Below are positions 9,807-18,504 of a DNA stretch of 61,460 nucleotides, piece after piece. Source of the DNA: an uncultured Verrucomicrobiota bacterium (lineage in GTDB: Bacteria > Verrucomicrobiota > Verrucomicrobiia > Limisphaerales > UBA9464); contig CAITXU010000244.1 in assembly GCA_903896505.1 (NCBI GenBank), positions 1 to 61,460 on the forward strand, written 5' to 3'. Under the pieces are notes generated by a model, which ran no database searches, was not told the origin of the DNA, and saw nothing but the letters and a program-made list of their open reading frames with translations. The number at the start of each line of letters is the position of its first letter. Position 1 is the first letter of the stretch. The translations under genes were made by a program, and so were the position numbers.

Positions 9807-12800
9807 ATGAAACCGTTAATAAGCTTAAACCCAGCACGCCTGGGAATGCTCCTCAGCTTTGTTCTTCTACCGCTTCACGGATCGGGGCGGAACTCCACAC
9901 CGCCGGGTCCACATCCAGCCCGCTCCATCCCTTCTGGAACCGCGACTGCCATTCCGTCCGAAAAATGGGAAAAATGGGAATACTCCAACCCGGGACCTCA
10001 CTCCCGCGAGGTGTTTTGGACCCATCTGGCCCCCAATCCGGGCATCAATGGGGTCCCCCAATGGCAAACCAACCGGTTTGTTCAACTCGAGTCCGGCTTG
10101 AATTTCCTCTCCGATTCAGGGCATTGGGAGTTGAGCCGCGTCGACATCGAGCCGGACCAGGCAGGGGGCGCGGCGGCAGTGCATGGTCAACACAAGGTTT
10201 GGTTTTCGGGTCAGTTCAAGAGTCGGCGGACCATTCAAATGCAGCTGCCCGATGGAAGGCGCATGGTCAGTCACGTTCACGGTTTGGCGTACTACGATGC
10301 AGCCAAGGACCGGGCCGTCCTGATCGCCCGGACTCGCGAAGCCGACGCCTGGCTTTATCCACCGAACCAAATCGTTTATCCAGAGGCGTTTGACTCCCTT
10401 TCAGCCGACGTCCGTTACACCTACACCACGGTTGGCCTTGAACAGGACGTCATCCTTCACGAGGCACCTCCGGCTCCGGAGCGATTTGGGATGAACCCGG
10501 CAACCACCCGTCTCGAAGTATGGACGGAGTTTGTGGAGTCCCCGGAGCCCAATCGGCATTTCCGAAGTGCTTTCGGGCCCGCTTCACCGTCGGGGCCGGA
10601 CCCCTCCTCCATGGTTTGGGATGAAGAATTGGATTTTGGTTCGATGCGGATGGGCACTGGAAAGACGTTTATCCTGGGCAAGGAGGAGGACGGTCTGGCT
10701 TTAGTCGCCAAACAGTGGGTTGTCGACGGCAATCGACGTTTCCTGGTCGAAGCCGTCGCCATTCCTGCACTTGCAGAATCACTTGAGTCCCTTCCGGTGG
10801 CACCGGGAGGGGCGTCCATTCCTCAAGCCGACGGTCATCGCTTGCAGGTCCTTCATCAACTGCCATCGCGGCGCGATACAGCTGCCACCGTGGCATCCAA
10901 GCTTCGTCGATTCAACCCCACCATGATGGCTCAGCAGGCAAACCGTCGCGGCCTCGTTCTGGACTACAGCACCCTGAATACCAGTCTGACCAACTATACT
11001 TTTGCCGGCGATTCCACCTATCTGGTCACGGGTCTCGTAGCGCTTTCTGGCACCAATGCCACTTTTGAAGGCGGAACCGTGGTCAAGTTCTCACGAACCA
11101 ATTCGGCCCGACTTCAAGTCACGTGCCCCGTTACCTGGTTGGGGGACATTTATCAGCCGGTCATTCTGACCGCCTCTGACGACTCGACCGTTGGTGAACA
11201 GGTCAGCACAAATTCACCGTCCGGTTATTACGCCGCGACCGCTCTCGACTTGGAGCCGCCGAATTCGGGAACCAGCTACTCCTTCGGCCACCTCCGAATT
11301 GCTTATGCCACGACTGGGCTGCTCATCAATCAGGCGTCTGGCCACAATTTCAGTCACCTCCAGCTGGTGAACTGCCAGACAGGCATCCGGCCGCTATCGA
11401 CCGACTTCGGTCTGCACAACGCGTTGTTCGTTAACGTGCGAACAAACTTTGACGGTGCCGCCTCCACCAGCCGAATCGAGCATTTGACGGTGGATGGGGC
11501 GGCCTGGCTTAACGCCAACAGCACCTTTAGCGCCGCCAATTTGAAATTGACCAATTCTCTCCTCGTCAATGTCACCAATCTTGGAAGCTACACTCCGACG
11601 GCGGTTTCGACGGCAATCTCTTCCGTGGGATTGTTTCAAACCGTCGGTGGTGGCAGTCACTATCTGGCGGCGGGTAGTCCTTATCGGGATGCGGGCGTCT
11701 CAGGTATCAGTCCGGCGCTGGCGCGCGATTTCCGCCAAATGAGCACCTTTCCCCCTCTGCTTTGGACCAATCCGGTCGTCTCCAGCACCACGCTCACGCC
11801 TGCGGGACAAAGGGACACGGACATCCCAGACTTGGGCTATCATTATCCGGCCCTCGACTATCATCTGACGGCACCACTGGTCGTGACCAACGCAGTGCTG
11901 ACCCTTGCCGATGGTGTTGCCATGGGCTTCGCCGGTAGCTCCTGTATCTGGCTTCAGGCAAAAAGTTATCTCTCAAGTTTTGGTTGGGCTCAACAGATGA
12001 ATATTTTGACACGATCCTCCACCGTCATGGAAGGTCCAATCCCCGGAGGTACGGTCCCGCAAGCCTCGGACACCGTGTTTCTTGGGTATGTCACGAATGC
12101 CGTTCCGTCGAATTATCCCTCCGTCACCTGTCGATTCACTTCGATTTATCTCAATTCACCTCAGGGATACCACTTTTATTGGGATTTTTCGGGATTTAAT
12201 TTCAACTCCATCAAATGGAACGACTGCCAGCTCTTTGGGGGAAACATCATTGTTCAAGGCTCTTCAAGCCCCCTCGCACCGTCGTCACCCTTGTCATTCA
12301 ACAACAACCTCTTTTATCGGAATTACGTCGATATGGAGGGATTAATGCCATTGGCCTTCTACAACCAATTGATGTTGAAGAGTTCTTTGCATCTTTTCCC
12401 GGGTGCCTTCAACAATCAGGGGTCCGTCCGCGACAACCAGTTCGATACGGTTGACATTTGGTCAGACCAACCCCCGTTGTTTGCCTATTCGAACAATGCC
12501 TATGTTCGGACAAATGGGCTGGGACAATTGCTGCCGCTGAGCCCTTCCGATTTGATTCTAACGAATTTCACCTATGTCACGCCCACGAATGGATTCGGCC
12601 GTTGGTACCAAGGTCAAACCAACCTGGTCAATGCCGGGAGCCGATCCGCCAGTCTTGCCGGGCTGTACCAGGAAACCACGCAGCCAACTCAACTCAAGGA
12701 GGGGGCCACATTGGTGGATATCGGCTTCCATTATGTAACCGTGGATGCCAATGGAAAACCACTCGATTTCGACTCCGACGGGTTTGCCGACTATATCGAA

Positions 12801-12914
12801 GACATCAACGGAAATGGAACCGTCGATGGAATTGAAACGGCATGGGATTCTTCGTCGGACATTGGGTTCCGAATCTTTATTACCCAACCCCGAGCGAACA
12901 CGTCTCTTCCATGA
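9807..12914 (+). CDS. Large secreted beta-rich protein with C-terminal calcium-binding-like repeat
   Basis: The 1035-aa product starts MKPLISLNPARLGMLLSFVLLPLHGSG, a signal peptide. The ATG at 9807 is chosen over the open frame from 9750 because of the signal peptide and an AGGA upstream. The middle (about 370-900) is Ser/Thr/Asn-rich with many short strands, such as GTNATFEGGTVVKFS and VILTASDDST, which suggests a right-handed beta-helix. Near the C-terminus DFDSDGFADYIEDINGNGTVDGIET is a thrombospondin-3/dockerin-like Asp-rich loop pair. It ends FRIFITQPRANTSLP, an ending typical of Verrucomicrobiota secreted proteins. The function is unknown; surface polysaccharide binding or cleavage is possible. 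Confidence 0.75.
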   Translation: MKPLISLNPARLGMLLSFVLLPLHGSGRNSTPPGPHPARSIPSGTATAIPSEKWEKWEYSNPGPHSREVFWTHLAPNPGINGVPQWQTNRFVQLESGLNFLSDSGHWELSRVDIEPDQAGGAAAVHGQHKVWFSGQFKSRRTIQMQLPDGRRMVSHVHGLAYYDAAKDRAVLIARTREADAWLYPPNQIVYPEAFDSLSADVRYTYTTVGLEQDVILHEAPPAPERFGMNPATTRLEVWTEFVESPEPNRHFRSAFGPASPSGPDPSSMVWDEELDFGSMRMGTGKTFILGKEEDGLALVAKQWVVDGNRRFLVEAVAIPALAESLESLPVAPGGASIPQADGHRLQVLHQLPSRRDTAATVASKLRRFNPTMMAQQANRRGLVLDYSTLNTSLTNYTFAGDSTYLVTGLVALSGTNATFEGGTVVKFSRTNSARLQVTCPVTWLGDIYQPVILTASDDSTVGEQVSTNSPSGYYAATALDLEPPNSGTSYSFGHLRIAYATTGLLINQASGHNFSHLQLVNCQTGIRPLSTDFGLHNALFVNVRTNFDGAASTSRIEHLTVDGAAWLNANSTFSAANLKLTNSLLVNVTNLGSYTPTAVSTAISSVGLFQTVGGGSHYLAAGSPYRDAGVSGISPALARDFRQMSTFPPLLWTNPVVSSTTLTPAGQRDTDIPDLGYHYPALDYHLTAPLVVTNAVLTLADGVAMGFAGSSCIWLQAKSYLSSFGWAQQMNILTRSSTVMEGPIPGGTVPQASDTVFLGYVTNAVPSNYPSVTCRFTSIYLNSPQGYHFYWDFSGFNFNSIKWNDCQLFGGNIIVQGSSSPLAPSSPLSFNNNLFYRNYVDMEGLMPLAFYNQLMLKSSLHLFPGAFNNQGSVRDNQFDTVDIWSDQPPLFAYSNNAYVRTNGLGQLLPLSPSDLILTNFTYVTPTNGFGRWYQGQTNLVNAGSRSASLAGLYQETTQPTQLKEGATLVDIGFHYVTVDANGKPLDFDSDGFADYIEDINGNGTVDGIETAWDSSSDIGFRIFITQPRANTSLP

Positions 12915-13529
12915 CCCCTGATGTTTACCACTCGTATGGGCCTTGACAATCCGGTGACGTTTATACCTCTTTGAATCGTTCGCGGCCTAAGTCGCACCGC
13001 CTTCCTACGGTGGGACCCGGGGGACCCAAGTTTGTGCCCTGTTGCACAATCGGGGCGTAGGTGAATCGGGAGACCGGTTTGCCAAGTCACTTCGAAGACC
13101 CAGCCCGTCAGCTAACCTCGTCGGCATTTGGAAGGGCTTACCCGTAGTGCCACCTTTGTGATGGCCGTGCGGGCTCCCTGATGATGGTTCGCTCGCTTTC
13201 GTGTGCCGAAATCATTCGGCACTTGGAGGAGTTCGTTGGGCATGCCCATGCCCAATGCGCTCGCGAAGCAGCTGGTTGATGTGTTTCGGGTATGAGTCAA
13301 CAGGGTGTTACGGGTTTCCTCCGCCGGATTTTCATCGGCAAATCGAAGGATTTGGGTGACCAAAAACTTTTTCATCAATACAAATTACATGTCCCCCCTG
13401 TTTCAAACAACCGACGCAAGACCGCCAGTCCGGTTTGGCGGCTTAGGGACAGCGTGAGCATGCAAATTACCTGTCCCTTTGTCTTTGCATCGGGCCAAGG
13501 CGGAGAAACTTCGTTGAAGTTTTGCCGTG
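12915..13529. other. Gene-free region with hairpins and two RAYT-linked motifs
   Basis: This is 615 bp with no credible gene. It holds two adjacent perfect hairpins: GTGCCGAA-ATCA-TTCGGCAC at 13203-13222 and TTGGGCATG-CC-CATGCCCAA at 13236-13255. A RAYT-motif doublet follows at 13381-13482. An 88-codon minus-strand frame (13112-13378) was not accepted as a gene. Confidence 0.6.
13381..13482 (+). repeat. RAYT-linked motif doublet around a hairpin (REP/BIME-like unit)
   Basis: Two direct copies lie here. Copy 2 is CAAATTACATGTCCCCCCTG(T) at 13381-13401 and copy 3 is CAAATTACCTGTCCCTTTGT at 13463-13482. Between them, CCGCCA-GTCCGGTT-TGGCGG (13422-13441) forms a hairpin. Copy 3 carries the same 14-bp core found upstream of both RAYT genes. 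The unit lies just past the 3' end of pheS. It looks like a non-autonomous element mobilised by the RAYTs; that is an inference. Confidence 0.65.
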
Positions 13530-14534
13530 CTAAAACTGCTGGAGGAACCTCAGGTCGTTTTCGTAGAACCGACGGATGTCGTTGACGCCGTAGCGGATCA
13601 TGGCGATCCGTTCAATTCCGAAGCCGAACGCCCAACCGGTCCAGATTTCGGGGTCAAGCCCGACATTTTCGAAAACCTGGGGGTGCACCATCCCGCAACC
13701 GGCAATTTCCAGCCATTCTTTCCCCAACTTCTTGACCAGTGCGTTGGCGAAATCGATCTCAAAGCTGGGTTCGGTGTAGCTGAAGTAGTGGGGGCGGAAT
13801 CTCAGTCGGACGTCGCTGCCCAACAGATCTCGAAACACGGCTTCGACGGTTCCCTTTAAATCCCCCACGGTAACCCCCTTGTCGACGTACAATCCCTCGA
13901 TTTGCTGGAAGGTGGGATTGTGGGTGGCGTCGGCATTGTCCCGGCGAAAGACTCTCCCGGGAACAACAATCCGGATGGGCGGTGGCTGGCTCTTCAAAAC
14001 CCGGATTTGAACCGAACTCGTGTGGGTGCGTAGGAGCGGCCGACCGGGGTGGTCCAGGTAAAAGGTATCCTGGGAATCTCGGGCGGGGTGGTCTGCCGGT
14101 GTGTTCAGAGCATCGAAACAGTGGTACTCGTCCTCGACCTCCGGTCCGTCGGCAACGGCAAATCCCAGTCGGCGGAATGCCCGGACAATGTCTTCTGTGA
14201 CTTGAGTGAGCGGATGTCGATGCCCCAGCCCACGTCGCCGACCTGGCAGGGTGAAATCCGTTGCAAATCGGGGACGGGACGCCTCGAGTTCCAACCGTTC
14301 CCGGGCGGTGGCAAGAATGCCTTCAAGCTCGATCTTGGCTGCATTGACGGCCTTGCCCAGGGCGGGCCGCTCCTCCTTGGGGACCCCTCCCAGCCGCTTC
14401 ATCAGGGCGGTAAAACGTCCTTCGGCCCCAAGATAGGAACCTTTCGACTGATCAAGAGCAGCCAGACTTGGCGCGGACTCCAGAGCTAGGCGAGCCTCGG
14501 CCAGCACCGATTCAATTTCAGCAAGCATCGACAT
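13530..14534 (-). CDS. pheS: Phenylalanyl-tRNA synthetase alpha subunit
   Basis: This is the class II synthetase subunit that charges tRNA-Phe as an alpha2-beta2 complex. The 334-aa product has the N-terminal coiled-coil (residues about 1-90), then RHPLTQVTEDIVRAFRRLGF, motif 2 GRVFRRDNADATHNPTFQQIEG, and motif 3 WAFGFGIERIAMIRYGVNDIR. The start has a GGAGGT four bases before the ATG, a good Shine-Dalgarno. pheT is not adjacent in this window; the genes either side are a repeat region and polX, so the alpha and beta genes are split here or the usual pheST operon is broken. Confidence 0.96.
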   Translation of the reverse strand: MSMLAEIESVLAEARLALESAPSLAALDQSKGSYLGAEGRFTALMKRLGGVPKEERPALGKAVNAAKIELEGILATARERLELEASRPRFATDFTLPGRRRGLGHRHPLTQVTEDIVRAFRRLGFAVADGPEVEDEYHCFDALNTPADHPARDSQDTFYLDHPGRPLLRTHTSSVQIRVLKSQPPPIRIVVPGRVFRRDNADATHNPTFQQIEGLYVDKGVTVGDLKGTVEAVFRDLLGSDVRLRFRPHYFSYTEPSFEIDFANALVKKLGKEWLEIAGCGMVHPQVFENVGLDPEIWTGWAFGFGIERIAMIRYGVNDIRRFYENDLRFLQQF

Positions 14535-14598
14535 GCGACCTCCATCATCGGAAAGAACCGGTCGGATGGCTAGTCCTTGCTGAGCATGACTTTTCGAT

Positions 14599-16359
14599 TC
14601 AGCCGTGACCCAATTTGTTGCGTTTTGCCTGCAGGGCGAGACGCAATTCCGGGAGTGATAACGTGTTGATCACGTCAGCCTTGGTCAGCCATCCCTTTCT
14701 AGCCACCCCCGCGCCCAGGCGCAGCCAGTTGAAATGGTCCAACCGATGAGCGTCGCAATTGATCACGCAACGCACCCCTTTGTCGCGTGCTGCATGCCAG
14801 TGGCGCCAGTCCATGTCGAGACGGGCGGGTGCCGCATTCAGTTCAATCCATGTCCCGGTGGAAGCACAGGCATCAATGACGGCGGGCAGGTCCACCTTGT
14901 AGGCGTCCCGGTCCAACAGGAGTCGTCCCGTTGAATGTCCGATGATGTGGACCCAGGGATTCTCCGCGGCCCGAATGAGCCGTCGGGTGTTTTCCGCTTC
15001 GTCACTCGATGGGACGTGAAGACTGGCAACAACCACATCCAATTCCGCCAACTCCTCGTCGTCGAAATCCAATCCATCCTTTAAAATGTCCACTTCCGAT
15101 CCGGTCAGCAGTCGGAATTCGTGTCCCTCGCTTTCCAGTTCGTCGTTGTGACGGCGAATAATGTCGCGTTGTCGACGAATCCTCGACACGTCCAGTCCAT
15201 TGGCCTGAAAGGAGGCCCGTGAATGGTCCGTGATGGCCCAATAGGAAAGCCCCAAATCTTCGGCTCTGGCGATGATGTTCTCCAATGTGTCCCGGCCATC
15301 CGACCAATCTGAATGGTTGTGCAGGGACCCTTTCAGATCGGTCCATTCAATCAGTCGCGGAAGCCGGTTGCCCTCCGCAGCCGTGAATTCTCCCTGGTCT
15401 TCCCTTAATTCGGGAGGAATATAGCTGAGACCCAATTCCCGAAAGATGGACTCCTCGTCCGGGCACGGAATTCTGAGCTTTGGGTCGCGGGTTTCCGTCG
15501 AGGCGCGGAAGAGCCCGTATTCGTTGAGACGAAGTCCACGGCTGATGGCACGTTGACGCATCACAATATTGTGCTCTTTGCTGCCGGTGAAATAGGCCAG
15601 CGCTGAGGCGAATTCGTCGTCTGCAACCACCCGAAGGTCCGCCTGGATTCCTTTTCCAACAATCACGCTCGCCTTGGTATCTCCACGGGCCAAAACGTTC
15701 TGGACCCCCGGTTGTTGGACAAAGTAGTCCAGCACAGCATTTGGGTTCCGGCTGCTGGCTAAAAAATCGATGTCCCCGATGACCTCTTTCGAGCGACGCA
15801 AACTGCCGGCCGTGGAGCAGCGCAGGACGTCGGGGTGCTCCCGAAGGGCTTCCAGAATGGGTTCGGCTGCAACCAATGCGTCTGAAAGTCGGTAACGTGA
15901 TGCAAATTGTTGCCGGAACGAAATCGCTTCCAAAATCTTCGATTGAGATTTTTCCCCAAAGCCGTCGAGAGGTGCAACCCGACCTGCCTTGCATGCCGCT
16001 TCAAGGGAGGCAATCGAGTCAACTTCCAATTCGTCGAATAGTTTTTTGACTTTCTTGGGGCCGACACTTTGGAGCTGAAGCAACTCGACCAAACCCGGGG
16101 GTAACGACGCCTTCAGCTCGTCGTAGTAAGGTAACCGCCCGGTCGTGACCAAAAGTGTGATTTTTTCGCGCAGGGCATCGCCGATACCCTTGATCCCTTC
16201 CAACCGTCCGTCTGCCACCAAGGTGGCCAGTGGTTCCGTCAGTCCTTCAATCGTCCTGGCAGCATTGTGATAGGCACGGGTCTTGAATGGGTTTTCCCCT
16301 TTTAATTCCAGTAAAGTACCGATTTCGACCAAGACGGCAGCGACCGCATCTTTGTCCAT
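14599..16359 (-). CDS. polX: Family X DNA polymerase with PHP domain (PolX)
   Basis: This 586-aa bacterial PolX fills gaps in base-excision repair and has a 3'-5' exonuclease in its PHP domain. From N to C: an HhH-rich 8-kDa-like domain (VEIGTLLELKGENPFKTRAYHNAA; GIKGIGDALREKI; LQSVGPKKVKKLF), palm with catalytic Asp residues in IGDIDFLASS and ADLRVV, and a PHP domain from about 340 with LHNHSDWSDGRDT, AITDHS, GSEVDI, VASLHVPS, IIGHSTG and NCDAHR. The ATG at 16359 gives the canonical MDKDAVAAVL start; the open frame runs 25 codons further without similarity. Length matches B. subtilis PolX (about 570). Confidence 0.93.
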   Translation of the reverse strand: MDKDAVAAVLVEIGTLLELKGENPFKTRAYHNAARTIEGLTEPLATLVADGRLEGIKGIGDALREKITLLVTTGRLPYYDELKASLPPGLVELLQLQSVGPKKVKKLFDELEVDSIASLEAACKAGRVAPLDGFGEKSQSKILEAISFRQQFASRYRLSDALVAAEPILEALREHPDVLRCSTAGSLRRSKEVIGDIDFLASSRNPNAVLDYFVQQPGVQNVLARGDTKASVIVGKGIQADLRVVADDEFASALAYFTGSKEHNIVMRQRAISRGLRLNEYGLFRASTETRDPKLRIPCPDEESIFRELGLSYIPPELREDQGEFTAAEGNRLPRLIEWTDLKGSLHNHSDWSDGRDTLENIIARAEDLGLSYWAITDHSRASFQANGLDVSRIRRQRDIIRRHNDELESEGHEFRLLTGSEVDILKDGLDFDDEELAELDVVVASLHVPSSDEAENTRRLIRAAENPWVHIIGHSTGRLLLDRDAYKVDLPAVIDACASTGTWIELNAAPARLDMDWRHWHAARDKGVRCVINCDAHRLDHFNWLRLGAGVARKGWLTKADVINTLSLPELRLALQAKRNKLGHG

Positions 16360-16535
16360 GCCCCATCTTGAGCCGTTTATCGTGAAATGAAAAGTCCGTT
16401 TGGACCGCACCATTTCAAAATGTGACACCATCACCGCCTGCAGTCGTTTTGGTGATTCAACCTACCTTTGCAGGGATTTTCCCAAAACAAACGGTCAGTT
16501 CCGCAGTCGATGTCCTGTTTTTTCTTCCTGGAAGC

Positions 16536-17273
16536 CTATTGCCCATCATGAGGCGGCTTTACCACGACAACATGCGTGTCCCATAAGCGGATGCGCAGCA
16601 CCTTCTGGCCGGCAAAGAATTCGTCAAATGCTTTCTTGACCCCTGCATTGCCATTGCAGCTGTAGTCGTGGGAAATAATGACTCCGCCGGTGACAACCCG
16701 CGGCCAAAAGAAAATGAGCCCGTCCAAGGTCGATTGGTAAATATCCATATCCAAATGCACCAACGAAAACTGGAGGTTTGTCAACGATGCAGCGGTCGCG
16801 GGAAAGAAGCCGGGATAAAAATGGATGTGACTCTCCCCGGAAAAAAGTTGCTTTACCTGATCGAGTCTCGAATCGCCAAAATCACCCTTTCGATGAATCG
16901 GATCGATCCCCGCCGAAGTTTCCGGCATGCCACCATGATCACCGAAGGTATCGAACAAGTGGAGGTTTCGGGCCCCCCGCACGCCGCACATCAAGCGGGC
17001 GCTTCCGCCCTTGTAAACTCCCGCTTCAGCGATATCGGCGTTGCTAAATTCTCCTGTGGATCGGCATAGGTCCCAAAGATTATAGGCTTCACTAATGGTT
17101 TGCAAAAGCACCTTTTGTCGATACAGCCGTCCATAGAGTTCCAAAAAGGCCTCGTCCTTTGCAATTGAATGACCGAAGTGATTGCGAACCATGAGCGTCG
17201 GCCACCCTTTTCGAATCGTGTGAAGCTCAAACCGCTTAAACCAGTAGGAAGCGTGAGTTCGGAGTTTACTCAT
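16536..17273 (-). CDS. TylF/MycF-type SAM-dependent O-methyltransferase
   Basis: This 245-aa protein resembles macrocin-type methyltransferases. It has the SAM-binding loop in IAEAGVYKGGSARLM, an acidic LHLFDTFGDHGG motif, the metal-binding-like region LVHLDMDIYQSTLDGLIFFWPRVVTGGVIISHDYSC and the closing DTHVVVV. In that family a Mg ion is held by Asp residues of the HLDxD and DD motifs. No glycosyltransferase or polyketide genes adjoin it, so it is not evidently part of an antibiotic cluster and may methylate a cell-surface sugar. It is transcribed away from the RAYT at 17433. The substrate is unknown. Confidence 0.85.
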   Translation of the reverse strand: MSKLRTHASYWFKRFELHTIRKGWPTLMVRNHFGHSIAKDEAFLELYGRLYRQKVLLQTISEAYNLWDLCRSTGEFSNADIAEAGVYKGGSARLMCGVRGARNLHLFDTFGDHGGMPETSAGIDPIHRKGDFGDSRLDQVKQLFSGESHIHFYPGFFPATAASLTNLQFSLVHLDMDIYQSTLDGLIFFWPRVVTGGVIISHDYSCNGNAGVKKAFDEFFAGQKVLRIRLWDTHVVVVKPPHDGQ

Positions 17274-17376
17274 GGGCGCGGGTAGTGACCGTCAAGTTGT
17301 TCCAAAGCGTATTAATTGGTCTAATACTCCCGATTCATGGAAGTGTTGTCACTTAAAATGTCATCATGATAAAGAG

Positions 17377-17396
17377 ACAAAGGGACAGGTATTTTG
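17377..17396 (-). repeat. RAYT-linked motif copy 4
   Basis: The minus strand reads CAAAATACCTGTCCCTTTGT. The core ACAAAGGGACAGGT (plus strand, 17377-17390) ends 42 nt before the ATG of the RAYT at 17433, the same distance as at the first RAYT. Confidence 0.75.
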
Positions 17397-17432
17397 TATT
17401 GATGATTTGTGATGGTTGGGTAGGTTGTCTGC

Positions 17433-18443
17433 ATGCGACTGGCACGGCTGAAGGTGGAGGGTTGTGGGTATTATCACTGCATCTCGCGGGTGGTGGATCG
17501 GCGGTTCATCTTCGAGGCGGATGAGAAGGAGCAGTTTGTCCACTGGATGACGGCATATGCCGGCTTCTGCGGATTGCGGGTTCTGACCTACTGCATCATG
17601 TCCAATCATTTCCATATTCTGGTGGAGGTGCCCTCGCGTCCTGAAATCTTACCAGACGAGGAGGAGTTGTTGACGCGGTACGGGTTGATTCATGGGGAGG
17701 AGGCGGTAGAACGGATGCGCTCGGAGATGGCCTCCTGGCCTGCGGAGCAGCGGAGGGAATGGTTTGACGGGCTGCTGGGGCTGATGTGGGACCTGAGCTC
17801 GTACATGAAGCTGGTGAAGCAGCGTTTTTCGCAGTGGTACAACCGGCGGATGAATCGCAAGGGGACGTTGTGGGAGGAGCGCTTCAAGAGTGTGGTGGTG
17901 GAGGGAAGTCGCGAGGCGCTGGCGAGGGTGGCGGCGTACATTGATCTGAATCCCATCCGGGCGCGGTTGGTGGAGGACCCGAAGGATTACCGCTGGAGTG
18001 GCTATGCCGCGGCGGTGGCGGGCAAACGGGTGGCCCGGGAGGGCATCGGCGCGATCATTCACCTCAGCGCAGGGGCGGAGGGAACCTTGACCGAAGCGAT
18101 GGCGACCTATCGGATGTGGGTGTTTGGGGAGGGGTTGGTGGAAGGGATACCGAGTCCGGATGGACCGGCGATACGTCCCGGGATCGCACCGGAGAAGGTC
18201 CGGGAAGTACTGGCAGCCAAAGGAAAGCTGAGTTGGGGGGACTATGTGCGTTGTCGGGTACGGTATTTTACCGACGGAACGGTGATAGGAAGCCGGGCCT
18301 GGGTGAACGAGGTGTTTGAGCAGCATCGGCAGCGCTTTGGGGCCAGGCGCAAGGATGGGGCGCGGAAGTTTCGATTCCTTGCTGACCAGACCTTGTTTGG
18401 GATGCGGGATTTGAAAAAACTTCCGGTGATGGTCCAGCCGTAA
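17433..18443 (+). CDS. REP-associated tyrosine transposase (Y1/RAYT)
   Basis: This 336-aa protein has YYHCISRVVDRRFIF, EKEQFVHWMTAYAGFC, the HuH motif in CIMSNHFHILVEV, and the helix carrying the catalytic Tyr, ARVAAYIDLNPIRARLV, followed by DYRWSGYAAA. These are the signatures of REP-associated tyrosine transposases (PF01797), which nick single-stranded REP hairpins. The C-terminal 130 residues are extended compared with IS200 TnpA, as usual for RAYTs. The start has only a weak upstream purine run. The motif copy at 17377-17396 lies upstream. Just after the stop, GGGGA and TCCCC (about 18455-18476) can pair and may be the right end. It is intact and could be active. Confidence 0.92.
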   Translation: MRLARLKVEGCGYYHCISRVVDRRFIFEADEKEQFVHWMTAYAGFCGLRVLTYCIMSNHFHILVEVPSRPEILPDEEELLTRYGLIHGEEAVERMRSEMASWPAEQRREWFDGLLGLMWDLSSYMKLVKQRFSQWYNRRMNRKGTLWEERFKSVVVEGSREALARVAAYIDLNPIRARLVEDPKDYRWSGYAAAVAGKRVAREGIGAIIHLSAGAEGTLTEAMATYRMWVFGEGLVEGIPSPDGPAIRPGIAPEKVREVLAAKGKLSWGDYVRCRVRYFTDGTVIGSRAWVNEVFEQHRQRFGARRKDGARKFRFLADQTLFGMRDLKKLPVMVQP

Positions 18444-18504
18444 TCGAATTGCTTGGGGACCATTTTTATTTCCCCCACAGCTTCGTGCAGGTGCTTCCAA
18501 AGAC

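Noticed and set aside
13112-13378. 88-codon minus-strand frame in the repeat-rich gap
   Set aside because: No domain, no ribosome binding site, and it crosses two perfect hairpins; probably chance.
16536-17273. Secondary-metabolite cluster suggested by the TylF-type methyltransferase
   Set aside because: No glycosyltransferase, polyketide or peptide synthetase gene is near; only housekeeping and transposase genes adjoin it.
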